From DATBJG01 sp963790545 (GTDB lineage Bacteria; Acidobacteriota; Vicinamibacteria; Vicinamibacterales; JAMQPK01), in assembly GCA_963790545.1 (NCBI GenBank), contig CAWBPA010000017.1, positions 806,001-870,000 of the forward strand: a DNA stretch of 64,000 nt. Direction: 5' to 3'. The translations under genes were made by a program, and so were the position numbers. Below are positions 55,640 to 64,000 of the stretch, one piece after another (the first letter of the stretch is position 1; every line of letters starts with the position of its first letter). The notes under the pieces were generated by a model. The model was not told where the DNA came from. It saw only the letters and a program-made list of their open reading frames with translations, and ran no database searches.

Positions 55640-56185
55640 TTACGGTGTGGGCGTTCCTCGCTCGATGAAATTCTTGAAACGCTGGAGCTGACCATTGAGG
55701 ACTGAGTCGACCGGACCCGCCAGCCCTTGAAGCCCCCCTGGACGAAATCCTCCGACGAGGTAGGTGACGGTCACCTCGGTGGCACCCTCCTTTCCCGCAA
55801 AATCCCACGTCAGGCTTCCGGCGACGCCCGAGTCCTGGAGGGGACCGAGACCGCCGGTCAGGCGCAGTCGCTGTCGTGGGGCCACAAAGACGACCGAGAG
55901 ATGGTGCACGCCGCCCTGGTCACCAAGCCGCTCACAGAAACAACCACCGGGCCTGGGATCGATCGACAGATTTCGAGCATCACCGGAGTACGTGTGCGCT
56001 GGATCCCACCACCGCCCTACATCCTGCACGAATGCGCCGTAAACCCGATCGGGCGCAGCTGCGATTCGGACGACACTCTTGGTCGCAAAGCCAGCCGGGG
56101 CGCTCTCGACCACCTCCGCGAAGAGCGAGGGTCCGAGCAGGAGCGCGAATGCTCCTGCCAGTAGCGTTGCCGAGCAAATTCGCAT
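55640..56185 (-). CDS. Exported SRPBCC-fold protein
   Basis: 181 residues from ATG 56185 (MRICSATLLAGAFALLLGPS, signal peptide); an in-frame start at 56230 is longer and less signal-like. SRPBCC/Bet v1-like pattern: VVRIAAAPDRVYGAFVQDVG, RWWDPAHTYSGDARNLSIDP, GVHHLSVVFVAPRQRLRLTG, SLTWDFAGKEGATEVTVTYL and LNGQLQRFKNFIERG. Exported SRPBCC proteins are less common than cytoplasmic ones. Ligand unknown. Confidence 0.83.
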   Translation of the reverse strand: MRICSATLLAGAFALLLGPSLFAEVVESAPAGFATKSVVRIAAAPDRVYGAFVQDVGRWWDPAHTYSGDARNLSIDPRPGGCFCERLGDQGGVHHLSVVFVAPRQRLRLTGGLGPLQDSGVAGSLTWDFAGKEGATEVTVTYLVGGFRPGGLQGLAGPVDSVLNGQLQRFKNFIERGTPTP

Positions 56186-56242
56186 CTGCGTGGCTTGCCA
56201 CCTATGTAGTTTGGGTGCTTTTCTGGTCATGGGGTCGTTTCA

Positions 56243-56299
56243 GGTCAAAGGTCAAAGGTCAAGGGTCAAGGGTCAAGGGTCAAAGGCAACGGTCACAGG
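56243..56299. repeat. Tandem 7-nt repeat (GGTCAAA/GGTCAAG)
   Basis: About eight heptamers GGTCAAA or GGTCAAG in tandem, then decaying (GGCAAC, GGTCACA). One arm only. It lies in the divergent gap before the gene at 56431; the rest of the gap shows nothing recognisable. Confidence 0.75.
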
Positions 56300-56430
56300 G
56301 CCGAGGGAGCTCTCGAGCCAACAGTGTATCCGCAGAATCTCTACGCGTTGTCGGTCACGTTGAATGGGGCCCCGGCCAGCAACTAGACTACGTCGTTTGA
56401 GACTCATGCAGTAAGGCTCGGGGCGAGACC

Positions 56431-57060
56431 ATGAATCGATCCGGTCTCTGGCGTTTCTTCTTCATCCTCTCGGGGCTGTTCTTGATGGCAGGTGGACCTC
56501 TGCACCCAGCCGGGACTACAGCAGAGATGCTTGGCCATCAGGACTGGGTCCTTTCCCATGCCCTGTTGCTGGCAGGTTTCGTTGCGCTGCTGATCGGACT
56601 GATCCTGTTCTCGCGGCGGCGCTCTCTGCCTGACCGAACGCGACGGTGGCTCCGCCTTGCGACAATCGGGACCGCACTCCAAACGATCGAGATGGTCTTC
56701 CATACGGCGGCGTCGGTGGATCACGCGAAGCTGCTCGCCGGGGAACCAACGCCGGTGCTCACCACACATCTGTGGCTCGCGGTCATCTTCTACCCGGTGT
56801 TTGGCGTGACATTCATCGGGCTTGTTCTTGCCGGCGCGCGCGAGCACGCGCTGGGATCGCGATGGATCGGCTGGCTCGGAATTCTGGGGGCCCTGGGTCA
56901 CGGGTTGGCCGCGCCACTCGTCGTGATGCTGGGGATCGAAGAAGCCGAGTTTCTCTTCGCGCTGCTCGTGCTTTGTGCGCTCTGGTTGTTACTGGCCGGT
57001 TTCTGGCCGCTCCACGCGGAGATTCAGGACCGTATCACCAACGCCCTGGGCCCTGCCTGA
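56431..57060 (+). CDS. Hypothetical multi-pass membrane protein
   Basis: 209 residues, ATG 56431. Six hydrophobic segments: FFFILSGLFLMAGGPLHPAG, LSHALLLAGFVALLIGLILF, LATIGTALQTIEMVFHTAAS, LAVIFYPVFGVTFIGLVLAG, LGILGALGHGLAAPLVVML and LFALLVLCALWLLLAGFWPL. Several His in or near helices (HP, SHA, FHTA, TTHLW, GHG) could bind haem or metal, but no known motif results. Function unknown. Monocistronic. Confidence 0.7.
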   Translation: MNRSGLWRFFFILSGLFLMAGGPLHPAGTTAEMLGHQDWVLSHALLLAGFVALLIGLILFSRRRSLPDRTRRWLRLATIGTALQTIEMVFHTAASVDHAKLLAGEPTPVLTTHLWLAVIFYPVFGVTFIGLVLAGAREHALGSRWIGWLGILGALGHGLAAPLVVMLGIEEAEFLFALLVLCALWLLLAGFWPLHAEIQDRITNALGPA

Positions 57061-57076
57061 AGTCCCGAGGTTCGAA

Positions 57077-57149
57077 AGGCGGGTCTAACCAGCCTCCGCC
57101 AAGGCTACGGCGGTCCGCCGGAGCTTTAGGGAAGGCGGAAGACCCGCCT
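57077..57149. repeat. Composite palindrome with AGGCGGGTCT outer stem
   Basis: AGGCGGGTCT (57077-57086) pairs with AGACCCGCCT (57140-57149). Between them CTCCGCC, GGCGG and CCGCCGGAG can form further hairpins. It lies between convergent genes. Confidence 0.65.
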
Positions 57150-57171
57150 CGACGTGTCCCAATTCCAGCAC

Positions 57172-58633
57172 TTAGTAGGTCACGCGGACGCGGTACTTCA
57201 ATACCGCCTCGCCGTCAGCGGCCACCGGGACCTTGAACTGCGCCGCCCAGGCGGCCGTCTTGGTCCATTCGTGCGAACTTCGCAGCATGCGCCACGTCCC
57301 GCCAATCGGTTCATTCACTTCCACGACGACCGGCGAAGACTTGTGATTGCGCAGTGTGATCTCGAACTCGACCTCGTAGGTGCTGCCGGCAATTTTTTCA
57401 AAGTCGGTCTGGTTTCGCTCGCTGACAACATCGAAGGCATTTCCAATCTTCAGGTTCACACTCTCGTCTTTCGGCGTATGGTTGATGCGATCTTCGCCAA
57501 CGAACTGGACGCCGCCCTTGGAATCGGCCTGGTAGACCCGCACGGTTCCAGCGGGCATCGGCATTCCCAACCCCACCCTCTCTTCATTCCTGAATTGGTA
57601 ATACACCTGCACGACGTCCTTGATGGGCGCGCCGGGGTGGTGCGTGTTGTGGTAGTAGAAGCGCTGACCTTCCACAACGTACCGTTTCTGTACCGGAAAA
57701 CCCGTAGCGCCAAGCATGCTGACCTGCTTGGTCTCGTTGTTGTTGATGGTCGTCTTTCGACCGAGCTGTGTACAGGTGATAGTCGGAGAACGCTTCCTGC
57801 AACATCGGAGCTTCTGCGACCGCCGCAAGACGTTGGCCATCTACCTCTTTCATGCGCCCAATCATGTCGCGCACGCGATTGAGATCGCCGGCCACGAGCT
57901 GAAGTTTCGCATTCTTGAAGGCCGTGCCACTTCCGTTGGTCAGCGTGACCCATCCGTCGATGTCGGCGGCCTTGTCGGTACGGGCAACCGTCAACACGTA
58001 GTCGGCGCTCCATGACAACTTGCCAGCAAGATACGACGCCTCCACCTTGTGATCCGCCGCACCCATATTGTCGAGCGTCCAGATGAGCGTCGGTCGCGTA
58101 TACAGGCTGTCCGGGACCTCGGGGAAACGGATCTGATCGGCGTGCAGCCCGGTCACGATCTCGTCGCCAATCTTCCACACCGGCGCGCTGTTGTAGCTGA
58201 TGAGGCGCGCTGTCACTTCTTCTTCTTTCGTCGATCCGTCTTCCTGACGAGTCCGGATGAGCGTCACGTTTCGACCGATGTACTTGCGCAGCAGCTTGTC
58301 GGGCTCGAGCAGATCGTATTCGTAGTTCTGTTCGAGCACGCTCAGGCGCGATGGCTCGCTCAGCGACCGAAAGTGCACGGTGGCAGGATTCACCGTCGCG
58401 GCAATGTCCATGAACTGAAGATCCGCGGTCCCGCGCGCAAGTTGCAGGGTCCTGACGTCTCGGACCAGCGCGATGTCCGAGTTGTAGACGGTCACCGCCA
58501 GTTCAACCTGATCGTCCAGCGTTGTCGACCCGGGCGCGACCGGGGCGGCCGCCGACGCTCTATGGACAAAACTGCGAGGGGCGATGGCTCCAGCGGTCAG
58601 AATCAGCGCCGCAAGCCACAAACGTGTGCGCAT
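57172..58633 (-). CDS. Exported DUF4139 protein (frameshift near 57770)
   Basis: About 487 residues from ATG 58633, with GGAGC upstream. Signal peptide 1-29. First frame: LAVTVYNSDIALVRDVRTLQ, GTADLQFMDIAATVNPATVH, LIRTRQEDGSTKEEEVTARL and VEASYLAGKLSWSADYVLTV (DUF4139 start). After SDYHLYT the frame shifts to GRKTTINNNETKQVSMLGAT and continues YYHNTHHPGAPIKDVVQVYY, SVNLKIGNAFDVVSERNQTD, and the ending AVLKYRVRVTY. Beta-rich exported protein; function unknown. Its downstream neighbour is a repeat element. Confidence 0.87.
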
Positions 58634-58661
58634 GGGTCAGCTCCTTTTCAAGAAATGGCGG

Positions 58662-58716
58662 CGTAGCGCGGACTCTTTAGAGTCCGCGTGGCGGGCCTTA
58701 AAAGGCCCGCACTACG
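58662..58716. repeat. Composite palindrome with CGTAG/CTACG outer stem
   Basis: Outer CGTAG (58662) and CTACG (58712) enclose two hairpins: CGCGGACTCT/AGAGTCCGCG (58667-58688) and GCGGGCCTT/AAGGCCCGC (58691-58710). Same layout as 41517 and 10021. It lies downstream of the anti-sigma gene and upstream of DUF4139. Confidence 0.8.
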
Positions 58717-58783
58717 GGTGAGGACGGGGCTTCCCCCATCCACCTATAGAACGGAGCTGTCGGGATTTCTTGCAGGCAGGGAA

Positions 58784-59948
58784 TTAGCGGGTCCAGGTCA
58801 GGCCGCCATCCGCGGTGGTGAACGTGCGGCCATCGGCCGGCGTGACAGTCGCCCTGCGCGCATCGATTGCACGAACCGTCGTCAAGTCAACGCTCTCGGG
58901 AAACGTCAGCCGTTGCCAGCTGCGACCGTCCGTGGTGAGCAAAACAGTCCCGGCGCGACCCACCAGCCAGCACACGGATGGCGAGGGCGACGCGCCGGCG
59001 ATCAGGTCGACCGTCACGCCACTCTTGAGCGGCTCCCAGGTTGCGCCGCTGTTCTGGGAGAGTTGAACGAATCCGCGCGCACCAGCGCGCCAGCGCACCA
59101 TCGGATCGGGCGACAGGATCTCGATCACCCCGACCTCAGAGTTGGCTCGCCTCAAGTCGGCAGACCGCGCGGCAACAGACGCCGGAGGTGCGGCCCGTGG
59201 CTGAGCCACCGTCTCACCCGACGTCGTACTCATTTGCCCGACACCTCTCGCCGCTGTCGCTTGATCCGCCTCGGGAGCGGCAACCGGTGCAGCAGGAGCC
59301 GGTGCAGGTGGAGGTGTCGGTGAAGTCCGCGATGCGGCCTCAGCCTGGAGCGTGGACTGGAGATCGGTGACCGTTCCAGGCTCTTGCCGTGTCGGACCAC
59401 TCTCCTTCGCTACCTCACGCGCCCCTGCTGGTTTCGCCGGAGCATCGCTCGGTTCGACTTGCTTATCGTCGGGACGCGTCTCCGTGGATCGGTCACGGAG
59501 ACCCTCGTTGGCTTCAACCAGCGGACGCTGTTCGGACGTGGGCTGTTGCTCCGTCGGCGCGACTGGAATAGCCTCCGTCTGGGCGATCGTTTGTTCCAAC
59601 GAGCGTCGAGGTTCATCGTTCGGAACGGCAATCCAGACGAGCACGGCCGCGGCACCGGCCGTCAGGGGTACCAGCCACCGCAACGTGCTGGTCCCCCACC
59701 AGCGGTTCGCGGGTGCGGGCTCCGGGGCGATCTTCATCATCGTCGCCATCAACATCAGGCAGCGGCTGCAATCTGACAGATGCGCTTCAGCCAACGTTCA
59801 GATCGTCGCCCTTCAAGGTGCCGTCGACCCAGGCGGCCAGAATCTCCGGGTCGAGACACGGCCCTCTCGGCGCTGCCCCGGCCGGGTTCTTCAACGACTG
59901 ACGAAGCAGGCGATCCACCGCCGCCTCCCGATCAAATCCCTGGCTCAC
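58784..59948 (-). CDS. Anti-sigma factor with zinc-finger N-terminus and Ycf48-like C-terminus (frameshift near 59795)
   Basis: About 388 residues from GTG 59948. Residues 1-60 form the zinc-binding anti-sigma domain: CLDPEILAAWVDGTLKGDDL, then after the shift AEAHLSDCSRCLMLMATMMK with the HxxxCxxC motif. One membrane helix follows (STLRWLVPLTAGAAAVLVWI), a long Pro/Ala/Glu-rich linker, and a C-terminal propeller-like domain (WRAGARGFVQLSQNSGATWE, CWLVGRAGTVLLTTDGRSWQ, GRTFTTADGGLTWTR). The cytoplasmic part likely holds the sigma factor encoded just upstream; the outer domain could sense. Start lies 16 bp after the sigma stop. Confidence 0.88.
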
Positions 59949-59964
59949 GAGCTTCAGTTCCCCC

Positions 59965-60889
59965 CTATATAGAACGGTCCGGCTCAGGTTCCTTGCGTGG
60001 CCCCACACCTTCCAGCATCTGGTTCAAGTCGAGCGAACCCGCATCCGCCGAAACCAGTTCGAACGAGCGCGATATCTGAGTGGCATTCAGGCCAATTTCA
60101 TCGCGAAGCTGACGTTCAACCTGTTCCCGAATCGTCCGCCGGGTGCGTGCCAGGTGTCTCGAGACGGTTGCTTCGTGTTCGCGCAACAGACGCCCGGTTT
60201 CGGCAAGTGTCAGCTCCTCTGCATAGTAACAGCGAAGCCTCAATCGGTCGCGTGCCTCGAGACTTGCCACGGCTCGAGCCAGTGCCAGCCGGACGAGCTG
60301 CAGGTAATGGCCCGCATCGGGATCGGGGAGCGCAGACGACGACACGGGCGCTGCAATACCGTCATCCTCGGGTAACGGTTCCAGGCGACGGCTGACCCGC
60401 ACACGATCGACGTACCGCTGCGCCACGACCGCTCGCAGCCATGTAGCCAGACTGCTGCGCCCGTGGAAGTACCGGAACAGCGACCGTCGTTCCCCTCCGC
60501 CCTCGGTCAGACCATAACAGATCTCCGTACATCGAATCGGCCACATCCCGGGCGCCCCCGCCCGGATCGAGTGTATCGGCGGCTCGATACAACGAGGGCC
60601 GGAACTCGCGGATGAAATGTTCCCAGGCCGCTTCGTGACCCGACGCGCACGCGCACGCCAGCGCAAGATCCTCGAGATGCAGCGACGACAGATAGCGCTC
60701 GATTTCCCGCGGGCTGGGCGTGCTGCCGGAAAACGAGCGCGCGGCGCTCACACCAAGGACGCGAGCAAACTCGTCTCGTGTGAGGCCCCATCGGTCGGCG
60801 TGTGCCTTCCGATACAGCCGTTCGGCGACAGACGTCTCGACGTGCATCGGACCGATGACGTCCGACCGAGGCTCGCGAGTGGAATTCAT
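59965..60889 (-). CDS. ECF-like sigma-70 family factor (frameshift near 60520)
   Basis: About 308 residues from ATG 60889. An unusual N-terminal extension precedes region 2 (ERLYRKAHADRWGLTRDEFA, RYLSSLHLEDLALACACASG). Region 2: HEAAWEHFIREFRPSLYRAA, ARDVADSMYGDL; then in the next frame RSLFRYFHGRSSLATWLRAV, VAQRYVDRVRVSRR. Region 4: LVRLALARAVASLEARDRLR, YYAEELTLAETGRLLREHEA, SRHLARTRRTIREQVERQLR. The extension of about 90 residues is longer than in typical ECF factors. It pairs with the anti-sigma gene downstream. Target promoters unknown. Confidence 0.88.
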
Positions 60890-60894
60890 GACAC

Positions 60895-60926
60895 CTTCGC
60901 GGGGGCTAAAGCCCCCGCGCTACATG
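60895..60926. repeat. GCGGGGGC palindrome with CTAC flank
   Basis: CGCGGGGGCTAAAGCCCCCG stem region at 60898-60919 with CTACATG after. It matches 47451-47480 over about 30 bases except one loop base. It lies in the divergent spacer between the sigma gene and the methyltransferase. Confidence 0.75.
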
Positions 60927-61010
60927 ATCGCGCCACATTGATTATGACGTTCTTGTCGGCAGATGGGCCTGCGAACGACATTCATGTGTGCCGTCAGGTA
61001 TGATGCCGGC

Positions 61011-61679
61011 ATGATGAGACGCCTCCTGCTGGTACTCCTGCTTGCGGTCTTGCCCGCCCTGTTGTTGTCGCAGGGCGCCACGCATCCTGTCACGGGGCGT
61101 CAGATTGCTGGCGTCGCCGGAGACTGGGTCTGGCTCGACCGGTCGGAGCGTGAGCAGGAGGAAGAGCCAAAACGCGCGGTCGACCTCATCGGCATCAAGC
61201 CCGGGATGGTCATCGCAGACGTCGGCGCGGGCACCGGCTATTTCACGGTCATGCTCTCGCAACGGGTTGGACCAGAAGGCAAAGTGTACGCAAACGACAT
61301 TCAGCCCAAGCTGTTGGGGATTCTGCAGGACAAGATCCAGAAGCAGAAGCTGACCAATATTGAAGTCGTCCAGGGACGGCAGGATGACATGCGGTTACCG
61401 GAAGCGACGATCGAGTTGGCGTTGCTCGTCGACGTGTACCACGAGTTTCAGTACCCTCAAGCCATGCTGGCCAGCATTCGCCGCTCACTCAAACCGAGCG
61501 GACTGCTGGTCTTGTTGGAGTACCGCAAGGAGGATCGCGACCTGCCGATCCGCGAAGAACACAAGATGAGCATCAAAGAAGCACGAACCGAGGTCGAGGC
61601 CGAAGGCTTCACCTTCGACCGCGTGATTCGCAGCCTTCCCCGCCAGCACATTCTGATTTTCCGAAAACCGGCGCAGTAG
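61011..61679 (+). CDS. Exported class I SAM-dependent methyltransferase-like protein
   Basis: 222 residues from ATG 61011 (MMRRLLLVLLLAVLPALLLS, a signal peptide). After the motif GVAGDWVWLDRSEREQEE come methyltransferase motifs I (MVIADVGAGTGYFTVMLSQR), acidic II (VYANDIQPKLLGILQDKI), IV (ELALLVDVYHEFQYPQAML) and SLKPSGLLVLLEYRKEDRD. The fold is complete, but a signal peptide on a SAM enzyme is odd since SAM is absent outside the cytoplasm; similar leader-bearing methyltransferases are common in Acidobacteriota and Planctomycetes. Substrate unknown. Confidence 0.85.
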   Translation: MMRRLLLVLLLAVLPALLLSQGATHPVTGRQIAGVAGDWVWLDRSEREQEEEPKRAVDLIGIKPGMVIADVGAGTGYFTVMLSQRVGPEGKVYANDIQPKLLGILQDKIQKQKLTNIEVVQGRQDDMRLPEATIELALLVDVYHEFQYPQAMLASIRRSLKPSGLLVLLEYRKEDRDLPIREEHKMSIKEARTEVEAEGFTFDRVIRSLPRQHILIFRKPAQ

Positions 61680-61723
61680 TCGGATTTCGAAGAACGGCCA
61701 CAATCCCAGATCGATCCGCGTGC

Positions 61724-64000
61724 TCAGGCGCGAGCGTCGAGCGCCGCCTTGACGCGCGCCGGTGTGAATGGGACCTGCCGGACGCGAGCCCCGGTGGCGT
61801 CAAAAATCGCGTTGCCAATGGCCGCGGCTGTCACGGTAATTGCCGTTTCACCGGCGCCCGATGCTTCCGCGTCGGGGCGGTTGATCAGCACGCTTTCGAT
61901 GTGCGGGACGGCAATTCCCAGCGACAGGGACGGGTACGTCCGCCAGTCGACCGATGTCACTTTGCGATCGTCCCACGTCACTTCTTCAATCAGGGCGCGA
62001 CTCATGCCCTGCAGCGCGCCTCCCTCGATCTGATTTCGCAGTCCGTCAGGATTCGAGATCGGACCACAGTCGAGCGCGACAACCAGACGCTTCACGGTGA
62101 CACGTCCGGTTGCTTGATCGACGTCGACCTCAGCGACCATCGCCGCATAGCCATTGTCGCCTTCGTACAGCACGCATGAAATTCCCCGACCGCTCGCAAT
62201 GCCAGTGCGCGCGATGCCCGGTCTTGGCGACGGACGGGCGCTCCAATTTGCCGCCTTCGCCGCACCGCGTACCACGTCCATCAACCGCTCGTCTCGCAAG
62301 TGCTTCAGTCGAAATGCCACGGGATCGGCTTTGGCTCGTGCCGCCACCTCATCCATGAAGCACTCGTGTGCAAAGGTATTCTGAAGCCGTGAGGGCGACC
62401 GCAGCGGTCCGGTCCAGAACAACGACGGCACCGTGTGAGAAAGGACTCGTTCGCTCGCGATCTTTCCAGTGCCGCCGCACTTGCCGCCAATGCACCCCGA
62501 CAGATAGGACGGCACCACATTCGCGTTGTTGTTCAGTGCGCCGGTCGGGGCTGGCGCGGGTGTTCTCGGTGTGAACGCGGCCGGCTGGAAACCGGCCAGG
62601 AAGTCCCGTAATGACGTTGCCGGGTGTGCTCGTACCGGGCCGTCCACCGAGAGTGGGCGACCAACCCTCGTAGTCCCAGGCCACGATGTCGCCTTGCCGA
62701 TCGAGCCCCACACGCTGATCGATGACGTAGGCGAACCCATAGTTCTCCCATGCCATCTCGTCCTGACGCGAGAGCTGGACGCGAACAGGCCTGCCCACCG
62801 CTTGAGACAGCAGTGCGGCATCGTACGACACGGTGTCGGCCCCGTTGATGCCATAGCACCCGGATCCCATTCTGAAAATGACACGAACGTTGGACGCCGG
62901 GAAGCCGAGCAGCATGGCCACGCCGCTCTTCAACGGATGAGCCGACTGTGTGGGTGACCAGATCGTGGCGCGCTCGCCCTGCACGTCGGCCACCGCACAT
63001 GAGCTGCCAATCGACCCGTGCATCTGGTACGGATAGTGGTAGGTCGCTTTCACCACTTCAGCGGCCTGGCCCAGTTTCTGATCGACATCCAGAGAGTCGA
63101 CCGCCAGCGTGTCCCGTGTGGGACGCTGATTGCGGAGGTAATCGAAGAACGTCGTGTGGGCCGGCAGCGTGACACCGGCAGTCCACGTGGCCTTCAAACG
63201 AGTGGCCGCCTGGATCGCCTGCCACGGCTTTTCACAGACCACACCAACGAAGTCGTTCTTGACGACAACTTTGACGAGACCCGGGACGTCGCGAACCGAG
63301 TTCTCGTCAACACCCATCAATTTCGCGCCGACAGTCGGCGGCCGGACGACGCGGCCGTGGACCATGCCGGGCACTCGCACGTTGTGCACGTACTCGAATT
63401 GGCCCGTCGCAAAGGCGGGGATGTCTACACGCGGCACGGCGTCCCGAGTATCTTCCAGTCCCGTGGATTCTTGCGCTTCGCGGTGCTGCTGAGCGCCATG
63501 TTGAACTTCCGGTCCCCGATGAGCTCGCCGTAACCGACTTTCTTCGACGGATCGGTTCGAACGGTCACGACGCCGTCCGCCACGGCAAGTTGCTCGGTGG
63601 GCACTCCCAGGCGCTTCGACGCCATCTGCACGAGCGCTTCCCGCGCGGTTGCCGCTGCCTGCGCCAGGTTGCGGTCGTTGAAGTTGGCGGGATGGGACTG
63701 AGCACCGGATGTCGTGCCCTGGTCGGGCGTGATTGCCGTGTCGCATTGGATCAGCGTGACGCGAGACAGTGGCACACCGACTTCCTCCGCAATCAGCTGC
63801 ATCTGTGCGGTGTACAGACCGTGCCCCAGTTCGCACTTCCCCGTATAGGCGGTGACGTGCCCATCCGCCCGAATCGCAATCCATGAGTCGAGCTGGTCTC
63901 CTGGAACCGGCGACCCTTGCGCCACGGCAAGCCCTGGCGCGAGCGCGCCCGCGAACCGCGCCGCACTGAACGACACAATCAGGGCTCCCGAACCCTTGAG
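61724..64000 (-). CDS. Molybdopterin oxidoreductase large subunit, isoquinoline-1-oxidoreductase/aldehyde-oxidase type (5' end outside window, frameshifts near 63440 and 62600)
   Basis: The frame is open at the window edge (LKGSGALIVSFSAARFAGAL). The first piece has WIAIRADGHVTAYTGKCELG, HGLYTAQMQLIAEEVGVPLS and DQGTTSGAQSHP, as in the IorB-type large subunit. Near 63440 it moves to AVPRVDIPAFATGQFEYVHN, the aldehyde-oxidase/xanthine-dehydrogenase a/b-hammerhead. Then VVVKNDFVGVVCEKPWQAIQ, SIGSSCAVADVQGERATIWS, GYGINGADT-like and QLSRQDEMAWENYGFAYV follow. Near 62600 it changes again and ends with ASGAGETAITVTAAAIGNAI (active-site GxGE). The [2Fe-2S] partner is not in the window and may lie upstream. 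Substrate: an aldehyde or N-heterocycle. Confidence 0.88.

Noticed and set aside
56243..56299. Possible CRISPR or minisatellite
   Set aside because: The unit is only 7 bp and there are no spacers; it belongs with the other short-period arms.

Overview
The window is high-GC DNA with the gene content of a soil Acidobacteriota, most like Vicinamibacteria (subdivision 6). The signs are TonB-dependent receptors (one with a clear carboxypeptidase-regulatory-like N-terminus), many secreted beta-propeller proteins (PQQ-like, SMP-30, NHL), several secreted metallo-beta-lactamase-fold enzymes, and a paralogous set of secreted proteins with a W-[ED]-G-[DN]-T-L motif. The taxonomy is inferred from gene content and style, not from a marker gene. 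No rRNA, tRNA, CRISPR array, prophage or biosynthetic cluster was seen.

Layout. 1-7.2 kb: part of a secreted propeller protein, a TonB receptor broken by about nine frame changes, a SnoaL-like protein, a multi-pass membrane protein with a decayed copy of its C-terminus nearby, and a LysR regulator. 7.2-13.4 kb: an HpaB-type flavin hydroxylase diverging from a secreted MBL-fold hydrolase, two secreted paralogues, and a cytochrome c fused to a PHM-like copper monooxygenase. 13.4-14.4 kb: a GxxExxY nuclease gene inside inverted octamer-repeat arms. 14.4-20.1 kb: a Tat-exported MBL, a haem-c/propeller protein and an intact TonB receptor. 20-24.4 kb: a YbaK deacylase, 2-oxoacid:ferredoxin oxidoreductase KorAB and a TerB-like protein. 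24.7-36.8 kb: secreted PQQ and SMP-30 propellers, a GlcG-like protein, a class III cyclase, a B3-like MBL, an aldose dehydrogenase, an ester cyclase, a type-B carboxylesterase and DUF3237. 36.9-47.7 kb: PilZ, PadR plus membrane partner, MsrP, DinB, BON-LysM, an amidohydrolase, an M48 protease and a sensor kinase/receiver pair. 47.8-64 kb: a spermidine-synthase-like fusion, glutathione peroxidase, an AEC carrier, DUF4159, a PQQ propeller, hemolysin III, hydrolases, DUF4139, a sigma/anti-sigma pair, a methyltransferase and a molybdopterin oxidoreductase large subunit.

Two features dominate. First, the spaces between genes are full of short repeats of at least two architectures. One has hairpin arms built from tandem 7-, 8- or 9-nt purine-rich units. 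The other has GC-rich palindromes flanked by GTAG and CTAC, often two hairpins enclosed by an outer stem. Both types intrude into coding ends: they supply stop codons, a C-terminal tail and what looks like a signal peptide. The GxxExxY nuclease gene lies between arms of the octamer type, which suggests a mobile or nuclease-linked repeat system. Second, about sixteen genes change frame at a single position while conserved motifs continue on both sides. This pattern fits residual insertion/deletion errors in the assembly better than real decay, except perhaps for the TonB receptor near 1-4 kb.
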